A stretch of DNA of 64,000 nucleotides from positions 2,356,001 to 2,420,000 of the forward strand of contig NZ_JBEXAC010000002.1 in assembly GCF_040567655.1 (NCBI RefSeq), written 5' to 3'. The translations under genes and the position numbers were made by a program. This DNA is from Chitinophaga sp. H8 (lineage in GTDB: Bacteria; Bacteroidota; Bacteroidia; Chitinophagales; Chitinophagaceae). The notes below the pieces were generated by a model. It was not told the origin of the DNA. It made no database searches and saw only the letters and a list, made by a program, of their open reading frames with translations. Shown piece by piece: positions 18,256 through 26,895 of this stretch (the stretch's first letter is position 1; each line of letters starts with the position of its first letter).

Positions 18256-18421
18256 GCGGGGGAATGCAAATTATGTGGATATGAGGTAAAATACCAAATC
18301 TATTAGGATGTAATAACAGTGGCTGACACCCCTACAGGTGGATCAGGCTGCAATCTTTTTATCTTTTTAGCACATGTTGCCGTATTCAACGGCTACTTAT
18401 TGTACTGTATCTCAAACAAAA

Positions 18422-18447
18422 GCCAGAAATGCGTCAACATCTCTGGC
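18422..18447 (+). promoter_or_regulatory. Hairpin between fecR and susC (cassette C)
   Basis: GCCAGAAATG pairs with CATCTCTGGC (one mismatch) around the loop CGTCAA. It is preceded by AAACAAAA, and a T-run follows about 20 bases later. It holds the same place as the hairpins in the other cassettes. The 18256-18516 gap shows nothing else I can name. Confidence 0.45.
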
Positions 18448-18516
18448 CGGCGTTTGGTACAATTTTTAAAAAAGTCCACCAAGACTGCTTTTCAATTCAC
18501 CAAACAATGCAAATGT

Positions 18517-21500
18517 ATGCAATTAAAGGCTTTTTGCAACCGGACCGTTGTAAAGGACCGGTTATTCAACCAAACGCTGTTAGTTATGAAGCTAACGTTT
18601 ATTTTATGTACGGTGGCTGTTTTACAAGTTGCGGCTCATGCAGCTGCTCAAACGGTCACGTTTTCCGGCAAAGATGTTTCGCTGGAAAAGATTTTTTCCG
18701 CCGTCAAAGAACAGACGGGGTACGGGGTGTTTTATGATAATGCATTGCTGAAAGACAGTAAACCGGTAACGATTGCTGCCAGGGACCTGCCATTACAGGC
18801 ATTTTTAAACCAGGTGCTGCTGGAGCAAAAGCTGGATTTTTCTATCAAACGAAAAACAATCTTTATTCGACGAAAACAACCCGCTGCATTGGAACCGGTG
18901 GAATCCGCTATCAAGGATACAACTATTGCGGTATCTGGGCGGGTGATTGCTGCAGACAGCAGGGGACCATTACCAGGTGCAACTGTAAAAGCGAAAAATA
19001 CGCATATTGGCACGACTACAGATGCGGACGGTAACTTTTTCCTGGAGCTACATTCAGCGGCTACCAGTATTGTGGTGACCTTTCTGGGCTATGAGCAAAA
19101 AGAGATCGCAGTTGCTAGTAATCAGGGTGGCCATCTTATCATTGCGTTACAGCCTCTTTCTACCGCTTTAAATACCATTGATGTTGTATCCACAGGATTT
19201 CAGTCTATTCCTAAGGAACGTGCAACAGGTTCGTTTGCTACTGTTGGCAACAGATTGTTTAACCAGCAGGTGACCACTAATATCCTCGAGCGTTTGCCTG
19301 CCATTGCAAATGGGGTAACTGTTGATAAGGGAACATTAGCAGGCAATGAGCAAATAATGATACGGGGATTGAGTACTATCAAGGGCCCCAAAGCCCCCTT
19401 GATAGTGGTAGATAATTTCCCGTACGAAGGAGATATCAATAATATTAACCCTAATATAGTAGAGAATATCACACTGCTGAAAGATGCTGCGGCTGCCAGT
19501 ATCTGGGGTGCGCGGGCAGCGAACGGCGTAGTAGTCATTACAACAAAAAAAGGGCAGTTCGGTCAAGCGCTGGGGGTTGATTTTACCGCCAATGTTACCG
19601 TTGCTGGTAAGCCTGATTTAGGTTATATACGACAGATGAGCGCTGCTGATTTCATTGACATGGAACAGGGACGTTTTACGCGTGGCTTTTATGACGCAGA
19701 TCTTAAGTCAACCAGCTATCCTGTTATTTCCCCCGTTGTGGCCTTGCTGGACAAAGAGAGAAATGGACTTGTTACCGGAGAAGAAGTGACGCGGGAGCTT
19801 AACAGGCTAAAGTCAATAGACGTACGTGATCAGTACCGCCGTTATATGTATACGCCAATGGTGAACCAGCAGTACTTCCTGAACTTATATGGCGGTACAG
19901 ATAATTATTCCTGGATCTCCAGTATTGGCTATGATAATAATACCGGTAACCTGGCGGAAAAGTATCAAAGACTAAACTTTCGTTTTGAAAATACATATCG
20001 CCCGATAAAAAGGCTGTCTGTTACCACTGGCATTTACTATACACAGTCTGCTACCCGGAGCGGACGGAGCGGGTATGGCACTATCAGCATGAAGGGAAAC
20101 AGTACGGTACCTTATATGGAGCTGGCAGATGAAAATGGTAATCCGGCCGTACTACCCTATAACATTAATCAGGCCTATAAAGATACGGCAGGTAACGGGC
20201 GGCTGCAGGACTGGAATTATTATCCCCTTACCGATTGGGAACATAATATCAGCAAAAATAATAGCTCAGATATATTGGCCACCGCAGCGGTTGGATATAC
20301 GATCATAAACGGATTGTCGGCCAATCTGCGTTACCAGTATCAACGGCAAATGACTAGCTCAGAAGGGTTGTTTGATGAACAAAGCATCTATGCACGTGAT
20401 TTTGCAAACAGGTATGCGCAATACCAGCCAGATGGGAGCATTAAGTTTAACGTACCTAAAGGCGCAGTATTGGACCGGTTTCATTCACTGTTGCAGGCCA
20501 GTAACTTTCGCGGACAACTAAGTTATAGCCGCAAATGGGCAAAACACAGTGTAGATGGGATCGCAGGATTTGAGGCAAGATCTTCCAATAACAGGTACGA
20601 TCAAAACCGGTTTTATGGTTTTAATACCAATAATCTTTCTTTTGCAAGTATTGATTATGCCACGCCAGTTCCAACGTTTATTGGTGGTGGCGCCGGTTAT
20701 ATACAGAACGGCCAGTTCATATCTGACCGTACCACACGATTTGCCTCCCTTTTTGCAAATGCGGCCTATACTTATAACAATAAGTACACGATATCTGCCA
20801 GTGTTCGTAAGGATGCCAGCAATCTGTTTGGCTTAAATACCAACGATCAGTGGAACCCTTTCTATTCTACCGGTTTCGCCTGGGACATTTCCAGGGAGAA
20901 GTTTTATGCGGTGGATGCTCTTCCCTATCTGAGATTAAGGGCTACCTATGGATTTAATGGTAATATTAATCCTGCCATGGTGGCGGTCAGCACCATCAAG
21001 TATTCGAGCATTAAATCCGAATTTACCGGGACCTCAACGGCTACTTTTAATAACTACTACAACCCTGAGCTAAAGTGGGAAACCATAGGAATGTTTAACC
21101 TGGGGCTGGATTTTGCCTCCCGCAATCAACGGATTTCAGGTGCAATAGAATATTTCAGTAAAAAAGGGATACGGATGTTTGGCGTTGCCCCGATTGACTA
21201 TACTACTGGTATTCCTACCTCAACGGTAATGAACGTAGCTAATATGACCGGAAAAGGTATGGATATAGAACTGAAAACACTGAATATTGACCGGGCCTTT
21301 AAATGGAGCACTATCTTGAATCTGAGTCTGTACCGGGACAAAGTAACAAAGTATTACCTCTCCAGCACGTCGGGATATACATTTATAGGAACTCCGGGAC
21401 AGGCAGTCCCTATTGCCGGACTGGAAGGCAGGCCGGTTTATTCGATCTTCGCATATAAATGGGCTGGGCTTGACCCCGAAACCGGTGATCCGCAAGGGTA

Positions 21501-22077
21501 CATTGATAACAAACCCAGCAAAGACTATGTGAATCTTACCTCCGGTAATAAAAAAATAGAAGACCTGCAATTTTTCGGCTCTGCTATCCCTACCACGTAT
21601 GGCTCTTTTATTAACTCGTTTTCCTATAAAAGATTCAGCCTCAATCTCAGCCTGATGTACAAGTTCGGCTACTGGTTCAGAAGAACTTCTATAGATTATA
21701 GCTCCCTTTTCTCAAACTGGAGAGGCCATAGTGATTATAGTAAGCGATGGCAACAACCAGGAGATGAACTGTATACCAATGTGCCTTCCAATTTATATAA
21801 GGCGAACAGTTCCAGGGATGCCTTTTATAATGGCTCCAGTGCATTGGTGGAGAAAGGAGATCATATCCGTTTACAATATATTAACCTGGACTACGAATTT
21901 GGAAGGGACCAATGGAAAGGGCTTCCTTTCCAGCATCTCCACTTATATTTTAATGTAAACAATATTGGTGTTGTCTGGAAAGCTAATAAAAGTAGCATTG
22001 ACCCCGATTATAACCTGGGCGGTAATACGTTGGTACCACGGGCGAGCTATACGTTTGGATTTAAGGCTAAAATTTAA
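18517..22077 (+). CDS. SusC/RagA TonB-dependent transporter with STN signalling domain (cassette C)
   Basis: This is an outer-membrane TonB-dependent transducer of 1186 residues from ATG 18517. A longer frame opens at GTG 18319 but the extra 66 residues cover the hairpin region and match nothing; MQLKAFCNRT at 18517 parallels MQLLPFC of cassette A. The signal peptide begins at MKLTFILCTVAVLQ. Then come STN (VSLEKIFSAVKEQTGYGVFYD), a CarboxypepD_reg-like domain (DSRGPLPGATVKAKNTHIGTTTDADGNFF), plug (IMIRGLSTIKGPKAPLIVVDNFPY, ITLLKDAAAASIWGARAANGV) and barrel. The plug entry STGFQSIPKERATGSF marks a distinct SusC subgroup, different from cassettes A/B and from D/E. It overlaps no other gene and is followed 10 bases later by SusD. 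Confidence 0.94.
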   Translation: MQLKAFCNRTVVKDRLFNQTLLVMKLTFILCTVAVLQVAAHAAAQTVTFSGKDVSLEKIFSAVKEQTGYGVFYDNALLKDSKPVTIAARDLPLQAFLNQVLLEQKLDFSIKRKTIFIRRKQPAALEPVESAIKDTTIAVSGRVIAADSRGPLPGATVKAKNTHIGTTTDADGNFFLELHSAATSIVVTFLGYEQKEIAVASNQGGHLIIALQPLSTALNTIDVVSTGFQSIPKERATGSFATVGNRLFNQQVTTNILERLPAIANGVTVDKGTLAGNEQIMIRGLSTIKGPKAPLIVVDNFPYEGDINNINPNIVENITLLKDAAAASIWGARAANGVVVITTKKGQFGQALGVDFTANVTVAGKPDLGYIRQMSAADFIDMEQGRFTRGFYDADLKSTSYPVISPVVALLDKERNGLVTGEEVTRELNRLKSIDVRDQYRRYMYTPMVNQQYFLNLYGGTDNYSWISSIGYDNNTGNLAEKYQRLNFRFENTYRPIKRLSVTTGIYYTQSATRSGRSGYGTISMKGNSTVPYMELADENGNPAVLPYNINQAYKDTAGNGRLQDWNYYPLTDWEHNISKNNSSDILATAAVGYTIINGLSANLRYQYQRQMTSSEGLFDEQSIYARDFANRYAQYQPDGSIKFNVPKGAVLDRFHSLLQASNFRGQLSYSRKWAKHSVDGIAGFEARSSNNRYDQNRFYGFNTNNLSFASIDYATPVPTFIGGGAGYIQNGQFISDRTTRFASLFANAAYTYNNKYTISASVRKDASNLFGLNTNDQWNPFYSTGFAWDISREKFYAVDALPYLRLRATYGFNGNINPAMVAVSTIKYSSIKSEFTGTSTATFNNYYNPELKWETIGMFNLGLDFASRNQRISGAIEYFSKKGIRMFGVAPIDYTTGIPTSTVMNVANMTGKGMDIELKTLNIDRAFKWSTILNLSLYRDKVTKYYLSSTSGYTFIGTPGQAVPIAGLEGRPVYSIFAYKWAGLDPETGDPQGYIDNKPSKDYVNLTSGNKKIEDLQFFGSAIPTTYGSFINSFSYKRFSLNLSLMYKFGYWFRRTSIDYSSLFSNWRGHSDYSKRWQQPGDELYTNVPSNLYKANSSRDAFYNGSSALVEKGDHIRLQYINLDYEFGRDQWKGLPFQHLHLYFNVNNIGVVWKANKSSIDPDYNLGGNTLVPRASYTFGFKAKI

Positions 22078-22087
22078 TGCTATTACC

Positions 22088-23443
22088 ATGATCAGATATA
22101 ATTTTCTCCGCATACTGTTTTTATTAATGGCCCTGCATTTGTGCAGCTGTAAAAAGTATCTCGATGAAAAATCAGACAAACAACTTGCGACACCTGAAAC
22201 AGTGGATGACTTCCAGGCGCTGATGGATGCCTACTATCCTGTAATTGGAGAGTTTACCTGTAGTGGGGAGGTTAGTGCCGATGATTATACGATCGCTGAT
22301 GCAGATTATAACAACCTGGATGCTGATGCGGACAAGCGATTATACACGTGGCAGCCAGATTACGTATCTGAAAGCGGCTCTTTCGGGAACGACTGGAATA
22401 AATGTTATAAGGCTATTTATGTTTCCAATGCTGTATTGCATGATCTGGAAGCAAAGAAAATGCCGGGTACAGATTATATCCGGGGGCAGGCATTGCATTG
22501 GCGTGCTGCGCGATACCTGGATGCACTTCAGGTGTGGGCACCTGCCTACAGCAGTACCACCGCAGCTACTGATTTAGGGCTGCCGCTTCGCCTGGATCCG
22601 GATATGAATATTCCCTCCAAACGGGCTACGGTACAGCAAACTTACGATCAGGTGATAAAAGACCTGAGGGAAGCGATCCCTCTGCTGCGGGTGCGGGAAA
22701 TTGGGGTTGGCCGGCCTACAAAATGGGCTGCTTATGGCTTGCTTGCAAGAGCTTATCTGTTTATGGGTAATTATGAACTGGCGCTGCAGCAGGTGTTGGA
22801 AAGCCTGGCGTTGAATGATGGTCTGATGGATTTCAATAATCTGAACCCCGGAGATGCCTATCCGATAAAACGTACCAATATCGAAATAGGCTTTTTAGCC
22901 ACTATGCGTATAGCCGATCATCTCTATTCGGACAGGCCTAAAATAGCGCCGGCATTTTATAATTCCTATGATGACAATGATCTCCGGAAAACATTGTTCT
23001 TCAAGACAGGTGTTGGTGGTGATATTATGTTCAGGGGGAATTATTATGATCAGCGCGGTATTTATATAACGGGGATAACAACTGATGAAATGTATTTAAT
23101 GGCTGCGGAGTGTTATGCACGGCAAAACGAGGTGGCCAAGGCAATGGATATATTGAATAAACTGTTAAAGACCCGGTGGAAAGCCGGTATGTATTCCAAC
23201 CTGACTGCTGCCAGTAAAGAAAAGGCGTTGGATATTATCCTGAAAGAAAGAAGAAAAGAATTATTGTTCCGTGGCCTGCGCTGGCCGGATCTGAAGCGTT
23301 TGAACCGGGATGGTGCCAATATTACGCTTAGCAGGACGGTGGAAGGACAAACCTATACACTGCCTCCCAACGACCCACGCTACGCTATAGCCATTCCTGA
23401 GGATATTATTGATCTTACCGGGATGCCGCAGAATAAACGGTAG
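22088..23443 (+). CDS. SusD/RagB-like outer-membrane lipoprotein (cassette C)
   Basis: This is a SusC-associated surface lipoprotein of 451 residues from ATG 22088. The frame is open from 21965, but that part overlaps the end of susC and lacks a signal, whereas MIRYNFLRILFLLMALHLCSCKK is a lipoprotein signal (Cys21, or Cys19). The mature start KKYLDEKSDKQLATPETVDDFQALMDAYY is typical of SusD proteins whose SusC partners carry the KERATGSF motif. Later motifs are LHWRAARYLDALQVWAPAY, GRPTKWAAYGLLARAYLFMGNYELAL, YLMAAECYARQNEVAKAMDILN and KERRKELLFRGLRWPDLKRLN. It is shorter than classical SusD. Ligand unknown; there is no CAZyme in this cassette. Confidence 0.93.
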   Translation: MIRYNFLRILFLLMALHLCSCKKYLDEKSDKQLATPETVDDFQALMDAYYPVIGEFTCSGEVSADDYTIADADYNNLDADADKRLYTWQPDYVSESGSFGNDWNKCYKAIYVSNAVLHDLEAKKMPGTDYIRGQALHWRAARYLDALQVWAPAYSSTTAATDLGLPLRLDPDMNIPSKRATVQQTYDQVIKDLREAIPLLRVREIGVGRPTKWAAYGLLARAYLFMGNYELALQQVLESLALNDGLMDFNNLNPGDAYPIKRTNIEIGFLATMRIADHLYSDRPKIAPAFYNSYDDNDLRKTLFFKTGVGGDIMFRGNYYDQRGIYITGITTDEMYLMAAECYARQNEVAKAMDILNKLLKTRWKAGMYSNLTAASKEKALDIILKERRKELLFRGLRWPDLKRLNRDGANITLSRTVEGQTYTLPPNDPRYAIAIPEDIIDLTGMPQNKR

Positions 23444-23485
23444 CCGGAAGCGTAAAAAATTTAATACAACCACTTAAGTAAAGTC

Positions 23486-24661
23486 ATGAAAAAATTGTTT
23501 TTGTATTTATATGCCAGTTTGGCAATGCATGTTGCGATGTCGCAAACTATTGAAGGAAAGTTTGAGGGTAGTGTGAGTACTGATAAAATCTTTTTATATC
23601 AGTACCCGGATATAATGGGCTATGATAGCCAGGGTATGAAGATTGATTCGGCAGAGATTGTTAATGGGCAGTTTCATTTTGATTTCAAGCCGGGGCCCTT
23701 ACCGGGATATGCGAAGTTGATACAGATGAAGGAGAAGGAAGGGGGGAAAGGAAAAATCTACTACGGTGAAACACGCTTTTTCCTGACGAATGATTCCATT
23801 ATTATCCTCACAGGTGATTCTCTTAAGAATGTAAGGATTTTTAACTCTCCTGTCAACTATGAATATGTGGTATTACAGGAGATGGTACAGCCCGCGACGC
23901 AAAAAATAATTGCGAATGAGCGCAGTATCAGGGAAGAGGCTATGATGGTTCCTCAGGCCATCCGGGAATCCCGCGATTATCAGAAATTCAATCGTATGCG
24001 CCAGCAGCAGGCAGAAAAGGAGCGTATGGCTGCATACGAATACTTTATTCAAAACTATCCATATTCCTGGATCAGTTTATATGCCTTGCGTTTGAGGCTG
24101 GGGCAGGGAGGGCAGAACATTATCTCTCCCGAAGTGGTCCGGCTTTATAATGGGCTTGGCAAAATGCTGAAGCAATCGGAGCCGGGAAGTGCAATAGGCA
24201 AACGTATTGCCGCAAAAAGCAGGGTACAGATAGGTGCAAAAGCGCCGGTATTTCAATTGAATGACACCAGTGGGAGAGCTGTAAGCCTGGCAGATTACCG
24301 GGGGAAATATGTATTGCTGGAATTCTGGAGCACCAATTGCGGCGGTTGTCGTGCAGAAGCACCACATCTGAAAAGTGCATTTGAAAAATATCATAAAAAA
24401 GGGTTCGATATCCTGAGTGTGTCATTGAATGATGAACGCTATAAGTATAGCGGCAGAAAGGAATGGCTGGAGGCGATACGGGAAGATGGCACAGGCAAAT
24501 GGCGCCATGTAAGTGACCTGAAAGGCTGGAAGTCGGCACCAGCGCTGTTATATGATATCGAATCCATACCGCAGAATTACCTGATAGATCCTGATGGGAA
24601 GATTATTTCGGAGAATCTCCGGGGGGCTGATTTGCACGGTAAGCTGGCAGATTTATTCTGA
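23486..24661 (+). CDS. TlpA/AhpC-family thiol-disulfide oxidoreductase with DUF4369-like N-terminal domain (cassette C)
   Basis: The product is 391 residues with signal peptide MKKLFLYLYASLAMHVAMSQ. An N-terminal DUF4369-like beta-domain (about 20-115, TIEGKFEGSVSTDKIFLYQYP onward) is followed by a charged helical linker (MRQQQAEKERMAAYEYFIQNYP) and a C-terminal redoxin domain (about 245-391) with APVFQLNDTSGRAVSLADYRGKYVLLEFWSTNCGGC; the active site is CGGC. The cis-Pro region reads YDIESIPQNYLIDPDGKI. This is the common Bacteroidota TlpA layout and unlike the DUF3738-type proteins of cassettes A and B. It follows SusD by 42 bases and ends the operon before a terminator. Its role is likely reduction of disulfides in an imported or surface-bound ligand; that is inference. 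Confidence 0.93.
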   Translation: MKKLFLYLYASLAMHVAMSQTIEGKFEGSVSTDKIFLYQYPDIMGYDSQGMKIDSAEIVNGQFHFDFKPGPLPGYAKLIQMKEKEGGKGKIYYGETRFFLTNDSIIILTGDSLKNVRIFNSPVNYEYVVLQEMVQPATQKIIANERSIREEAMMVPQAIRESRDYQKFNRMRQQQAEKERMAAYEYFIQNYPYSWISLYALRLRLGQGGQNIISPEVVRLYNGLGKMLKQSEPGSAIGKRIAAKSRVQIGAKAPVFQLNDTSGRAVSLADYRGKYVLLEFWSTNCGGCRAEAPHLKSAFEKYHKKGFDILSVSLNDERYKYSGRKEWLEAIREDGTGKWRHVSDLKGWKSAPALLYDIESIPQNYLIDPDGKIISENLRGADLHGKLADLF

Positions 24662-24681
24662 TAATCATCCCCGGTTATTGA

Positions 24682-24719
24682 AAAAGGGAGCAATACTACA
24701 AGGTATTGTTCCCTTTTTT
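24682..24719 (+). terminator. Rho-independent terminator after cassette C
   Basis: AAAAGGGAGCAATAC pairs with GTATTGTTCCCTTTTT (one wobble) around the loop TACAAG, followed by a T-run. It ends the susC-susD-tlpA operon of cassette C. Confidence 0.85.
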
Positions 24720-24898
24720 GTGAAGGATTACGAAGTTAATATGGCGGAACTCAACCCATGTATGCCAGCATTGGCTATTTAATTAGTTTTTTCCTATATA
24801 TCCTGCAATAACGTTTACCCTTTTTTATTCCTGGTTCTTTTTCATACATTGGGGGCGATTGTCAACTGAATTTGTATAAATGAATACTGCTGCAGCGC

Positions 24899-25495
24899 AT
24901 GCAAGAACAACGAGATACGGGGGAGCATCTGTTAAAAAAACTGCGGAAAGGGGATAAGGCTGCCTTTGAAATATTTTACCATCAGGAATATATTACGGTG
25001 CTTTATACGGCACAGCGTTTTGTTGCTGATATTCAGGCAGCGGAGGATCTTACTACAGAAGTCTTTCTCAAGCTATGGGAGCGGTTGAGTAATTTCGATA
25101 GCCTCCCGGCTATGCGCTCTTTTTTATTTGTAAGCATTAAAAACGCCTGTCTGAATTATTTGCGCTCAGAGAAGCGCGCCAGCGCTCAATATCAGGAGCT
25201 CAGTTACTTGCTGGAGCAGGATAGCAGTGAGGGGATTGCTAATCAGCAGCTAATGGCAGCCATTTACCGCTATTTATATGAAGAGATTGAGAAATTACCG
25301 CCCCAACTGAAAAGGGTGTTTAAAATGGCCTACATAGGAGGCTTGTCTAATGAAGCGATTGCCGCCGAACTGGGCATCAACAACCAATCTGTCCGCAACG
25401 ACAAATCCCGTGCATTAAAGCAGTTACGCCTGGCTTCTGAAAGCTGGGATCTTTTCGGGCTGCTACTTTTATGCCTTAAAATAAAATCCCTTTAA
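24899..25495 (+). CDS. ECF RNA polymerase sigma-70 factor (cassette D)
   Basis: The product is 198 residues from ATG 24899. Region 2 includes AFEIFYHQEYITVLYTAQRFV, AEDLTTEVFLKLWERL and AMRSFLFVSIKNACLNYLR. Region 4 includes LPPQLKRVFKMAYIGGLSNEAIAAELGINNQSVRND. In the -10-like helix DVF is replaced by EVF. The tail LFGLLLLCLKIKSL is hydrophobic, as in the other sigma factors here. Upstream, GAATTTG resembles the -7 element but no clear -33 element is present. It is followed after 53 bases by fecR and should drive the susC-susD-GH99-like operon. Confidence 0.95.
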   Translation: MQEQRDTGEHLLKKLRKGDKAAFEIFYHQEYITVLYTAQRFVADIQAAEDLTTEVFLKLWERLSNFDSLPAMRSFLFVSIKNACLNYLRSEKRASAQYQELSYLLEQDSSEGIANQQLMAAIYRYLYEEIEKLPPQLKRVFKMAYIGGLSNEAIAAELGINNQSVRNDKSRALKQLRLASESWDLFGLLLLCLKIKSL

Positions 25496-25548
25496 TTTTT
25501 TTGTTTTACGATGAGTACAAATGACACCTTCCGGTGTTTTACCTGCGT

Positions 25549-26712
25549 ATGTCTACCATTGAACAAATCAAAGAATGGGTAATACTGCATCTGGAGGGCC
25601 GTCTGGATGAGCAGTCGGCGCAGTTGCTGCAGGATTGGATACGGGCTTCCCCTGCCAATGCACAGGCAGTGGAGGAGTTTCTGGATGAAGCCCGGCTCCG
25701 GGATGGGGTGCGTCAGTTGTACCATTCCAGGGAAAGGATCTGGCAGCGGCTGGATGAAGCCATTCCCGATCAGCCTGTCCAGCCGGTTGGCCGCAGCTAC
25801 CGGATGCAATGGTGGTGGGCTGCCGCTGCGGTATTCTTGCTGGCTACAGGCAGTTACTTCTTTTTTAAGGGGGCTGGCGGGCAGCGACCTGCGGAATCAC
25901 TACCACAGGTAGCAGCATTGTCACCGGCTGGGGGCAATAAGGTGCTGCTTACGCTGTCGGACGGTTCGGTGATATCGCTGGACAGTGCAGGTAATGGTGC
26001 CCTCCAGCAGGGTAATACCACGGTAAAAATGTTGAAAGGGCAACTGCAATACATTGCCGGCAATACGCTGGGAGTAGCTGCCTGGAATAAGCTGAGCATT
26101 CCCCGTGGGGTGCAATACCGGGTAAATCTCCCCGATGGATCCAGTGTATGGCTGAATGCAGCCAGTACTTTGCGGTATCCATTGGCTTTTACAGGAACAG
26201 AACGCCGTGTGCAATTGACCGGAGAGGCATACTTTGATATTGCTCCACGGGCAGACCAGCCATTTATTGTAGATGCAGGCAATACTGCTGTACAGGTGCT
26301 GGGCACCACCTTTAATATCAATGCTTATCCTGAAGAGCGACATCTGAAGACGACCCTGGTATCGGGCGCCATCAGTGTAAAAACGGTCAGGGAAGAACAG
26401 GTATTGCAGCCAGGGAAGATGGCTACCGTTACAGCAATGGGTAATTGTATCATTACTACTGTGGATGTGAATGCAGTAACGGCGTGGAAAGACGGCTATT
26501 TCAGGTTTGATGAAGATGATCTGCCGGCGGTGATGCGTCAGTTGGAGCGCTGGTATGATATTACGGTAAAATATGAAGGAAATATCCCGGTACACCGGTT
26601 TAGCGGTGAAATCGGACGAAATACGCCATTGGCGGATGTACTGGAGTTTTTACAGAAAGCAAAGGTGCAATTCAGAAAAGAAGGAAATGTCATTACTATA
26701 GTAAACCATTGA
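25549..26712 (+). CDS. FecR-family anti-sigma factor (cassette D)
   Basis: The product is 387 residues from ATG 25549; the GTG five codons upstream (25534) is less likely. Sigma-binding region 1-86 (MSTIEQIKEWVILHLEGRLD), membrane segment about 88-106 (WWWAAAAVFLLATGSYFFF), FecR domain (IPRGVQYRVNLPDGSSVWLNAAS, GEAYFDIAPRADQPFIV, AVQVLGTTFNINAY) and C-terminal DUF4974 (MRQLERWYDITVKYEGN to the end). It lies between the cassette D sigma gene and susC. It should hold the sigma factor at the membrane until the receptor signals. Confidence 0.95.
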   Translation: MSTIEQIKEWVILHLEGRLDEQSAQLLQDWIRASPANAQAVEEFLDEARLRDGVRQLYHSRERIWQRLDEAIPDQPVQPVGRSYRMQWWWAAAAVFLLATGSYFFFKGAGGQRPAESLPQVAALSPAGGNKVLLTLSDGSVISLDSAGNGALQQGNTTVKMLKGQLQYIAGNTLGVAAWNKLSIPRGVQYRVNLPDGSSVWLNAASTLRYPLAFTGTERRVQLTGEAYFDIAPRADQPFIVDAGNTAVQVLGTTFNINAYPEERHLKTTLVSGAISVKTVREEQVLQPGKMATVTAMGNCIITTVDVNAVTAWKDGYFRFDEDDLPAVMRQLERWYDITVKYEGNIPVHRFSGEIGRNTPLADVLEFLQKAKVQFRKEGNVITIVNH

Positions 26713-26795
26713 TCAACCATCCTGTTCACCATTAAAAGCGCTACCGCATGAAGAGATAACTACTGTTATACAGGCCAACGTTATCCATAAAAAAA

Positions 26796-26821
26796 CCGGG
26801 AATAATTGAGCCTATTCCCGG
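26796..26821 (+). promoter_or_regulatory. Hairpin between fecR and susC (cassette D)
   Basis: A perfect 9-bp stem, CCGGGAATA/TATTCCCGG, encloses the loop ATTGAGCC. It is preceded by a run of A's and followed by GTGCG. Read on the minus strand it would have a T-run, but there is no minus-strand gene to terminate; on the plus strand it lacks one. It matches the position of the other junction hairpins. Confidence 0.55.
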
Positions 26822-26895
26822 TGCGTCCGGACCGTTGTGCAAGAAACCAAAGAGTCTAGTTCCACACATTTTTTAATCCGAAACAACACAAAGAT

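Noticed and set aside
18319..18516. Longer N terminus of the cassette C SusC from a GTG codon
   Set aside because: The extra 66 codons run through the junction hairpin and match nothing; ATG 18517 gives MQLKAFC, which parallels cassette A.
879..24661. Reading the sigma/FecR cassettes as iron (FecA-type) uptake systems
   Set aside because: The receptors are SusC/RagA type and each has a SusD partner, which does not fit ferric-citrate-type receptors even though the regulators share the FecI/FecR design.
26796..26821. Intrinsic terminator of the cassette D FecR gene
   Set aside because: The T-run is on the wrong strand for that transcript, so I list it as a junction hairpin of unknown role.
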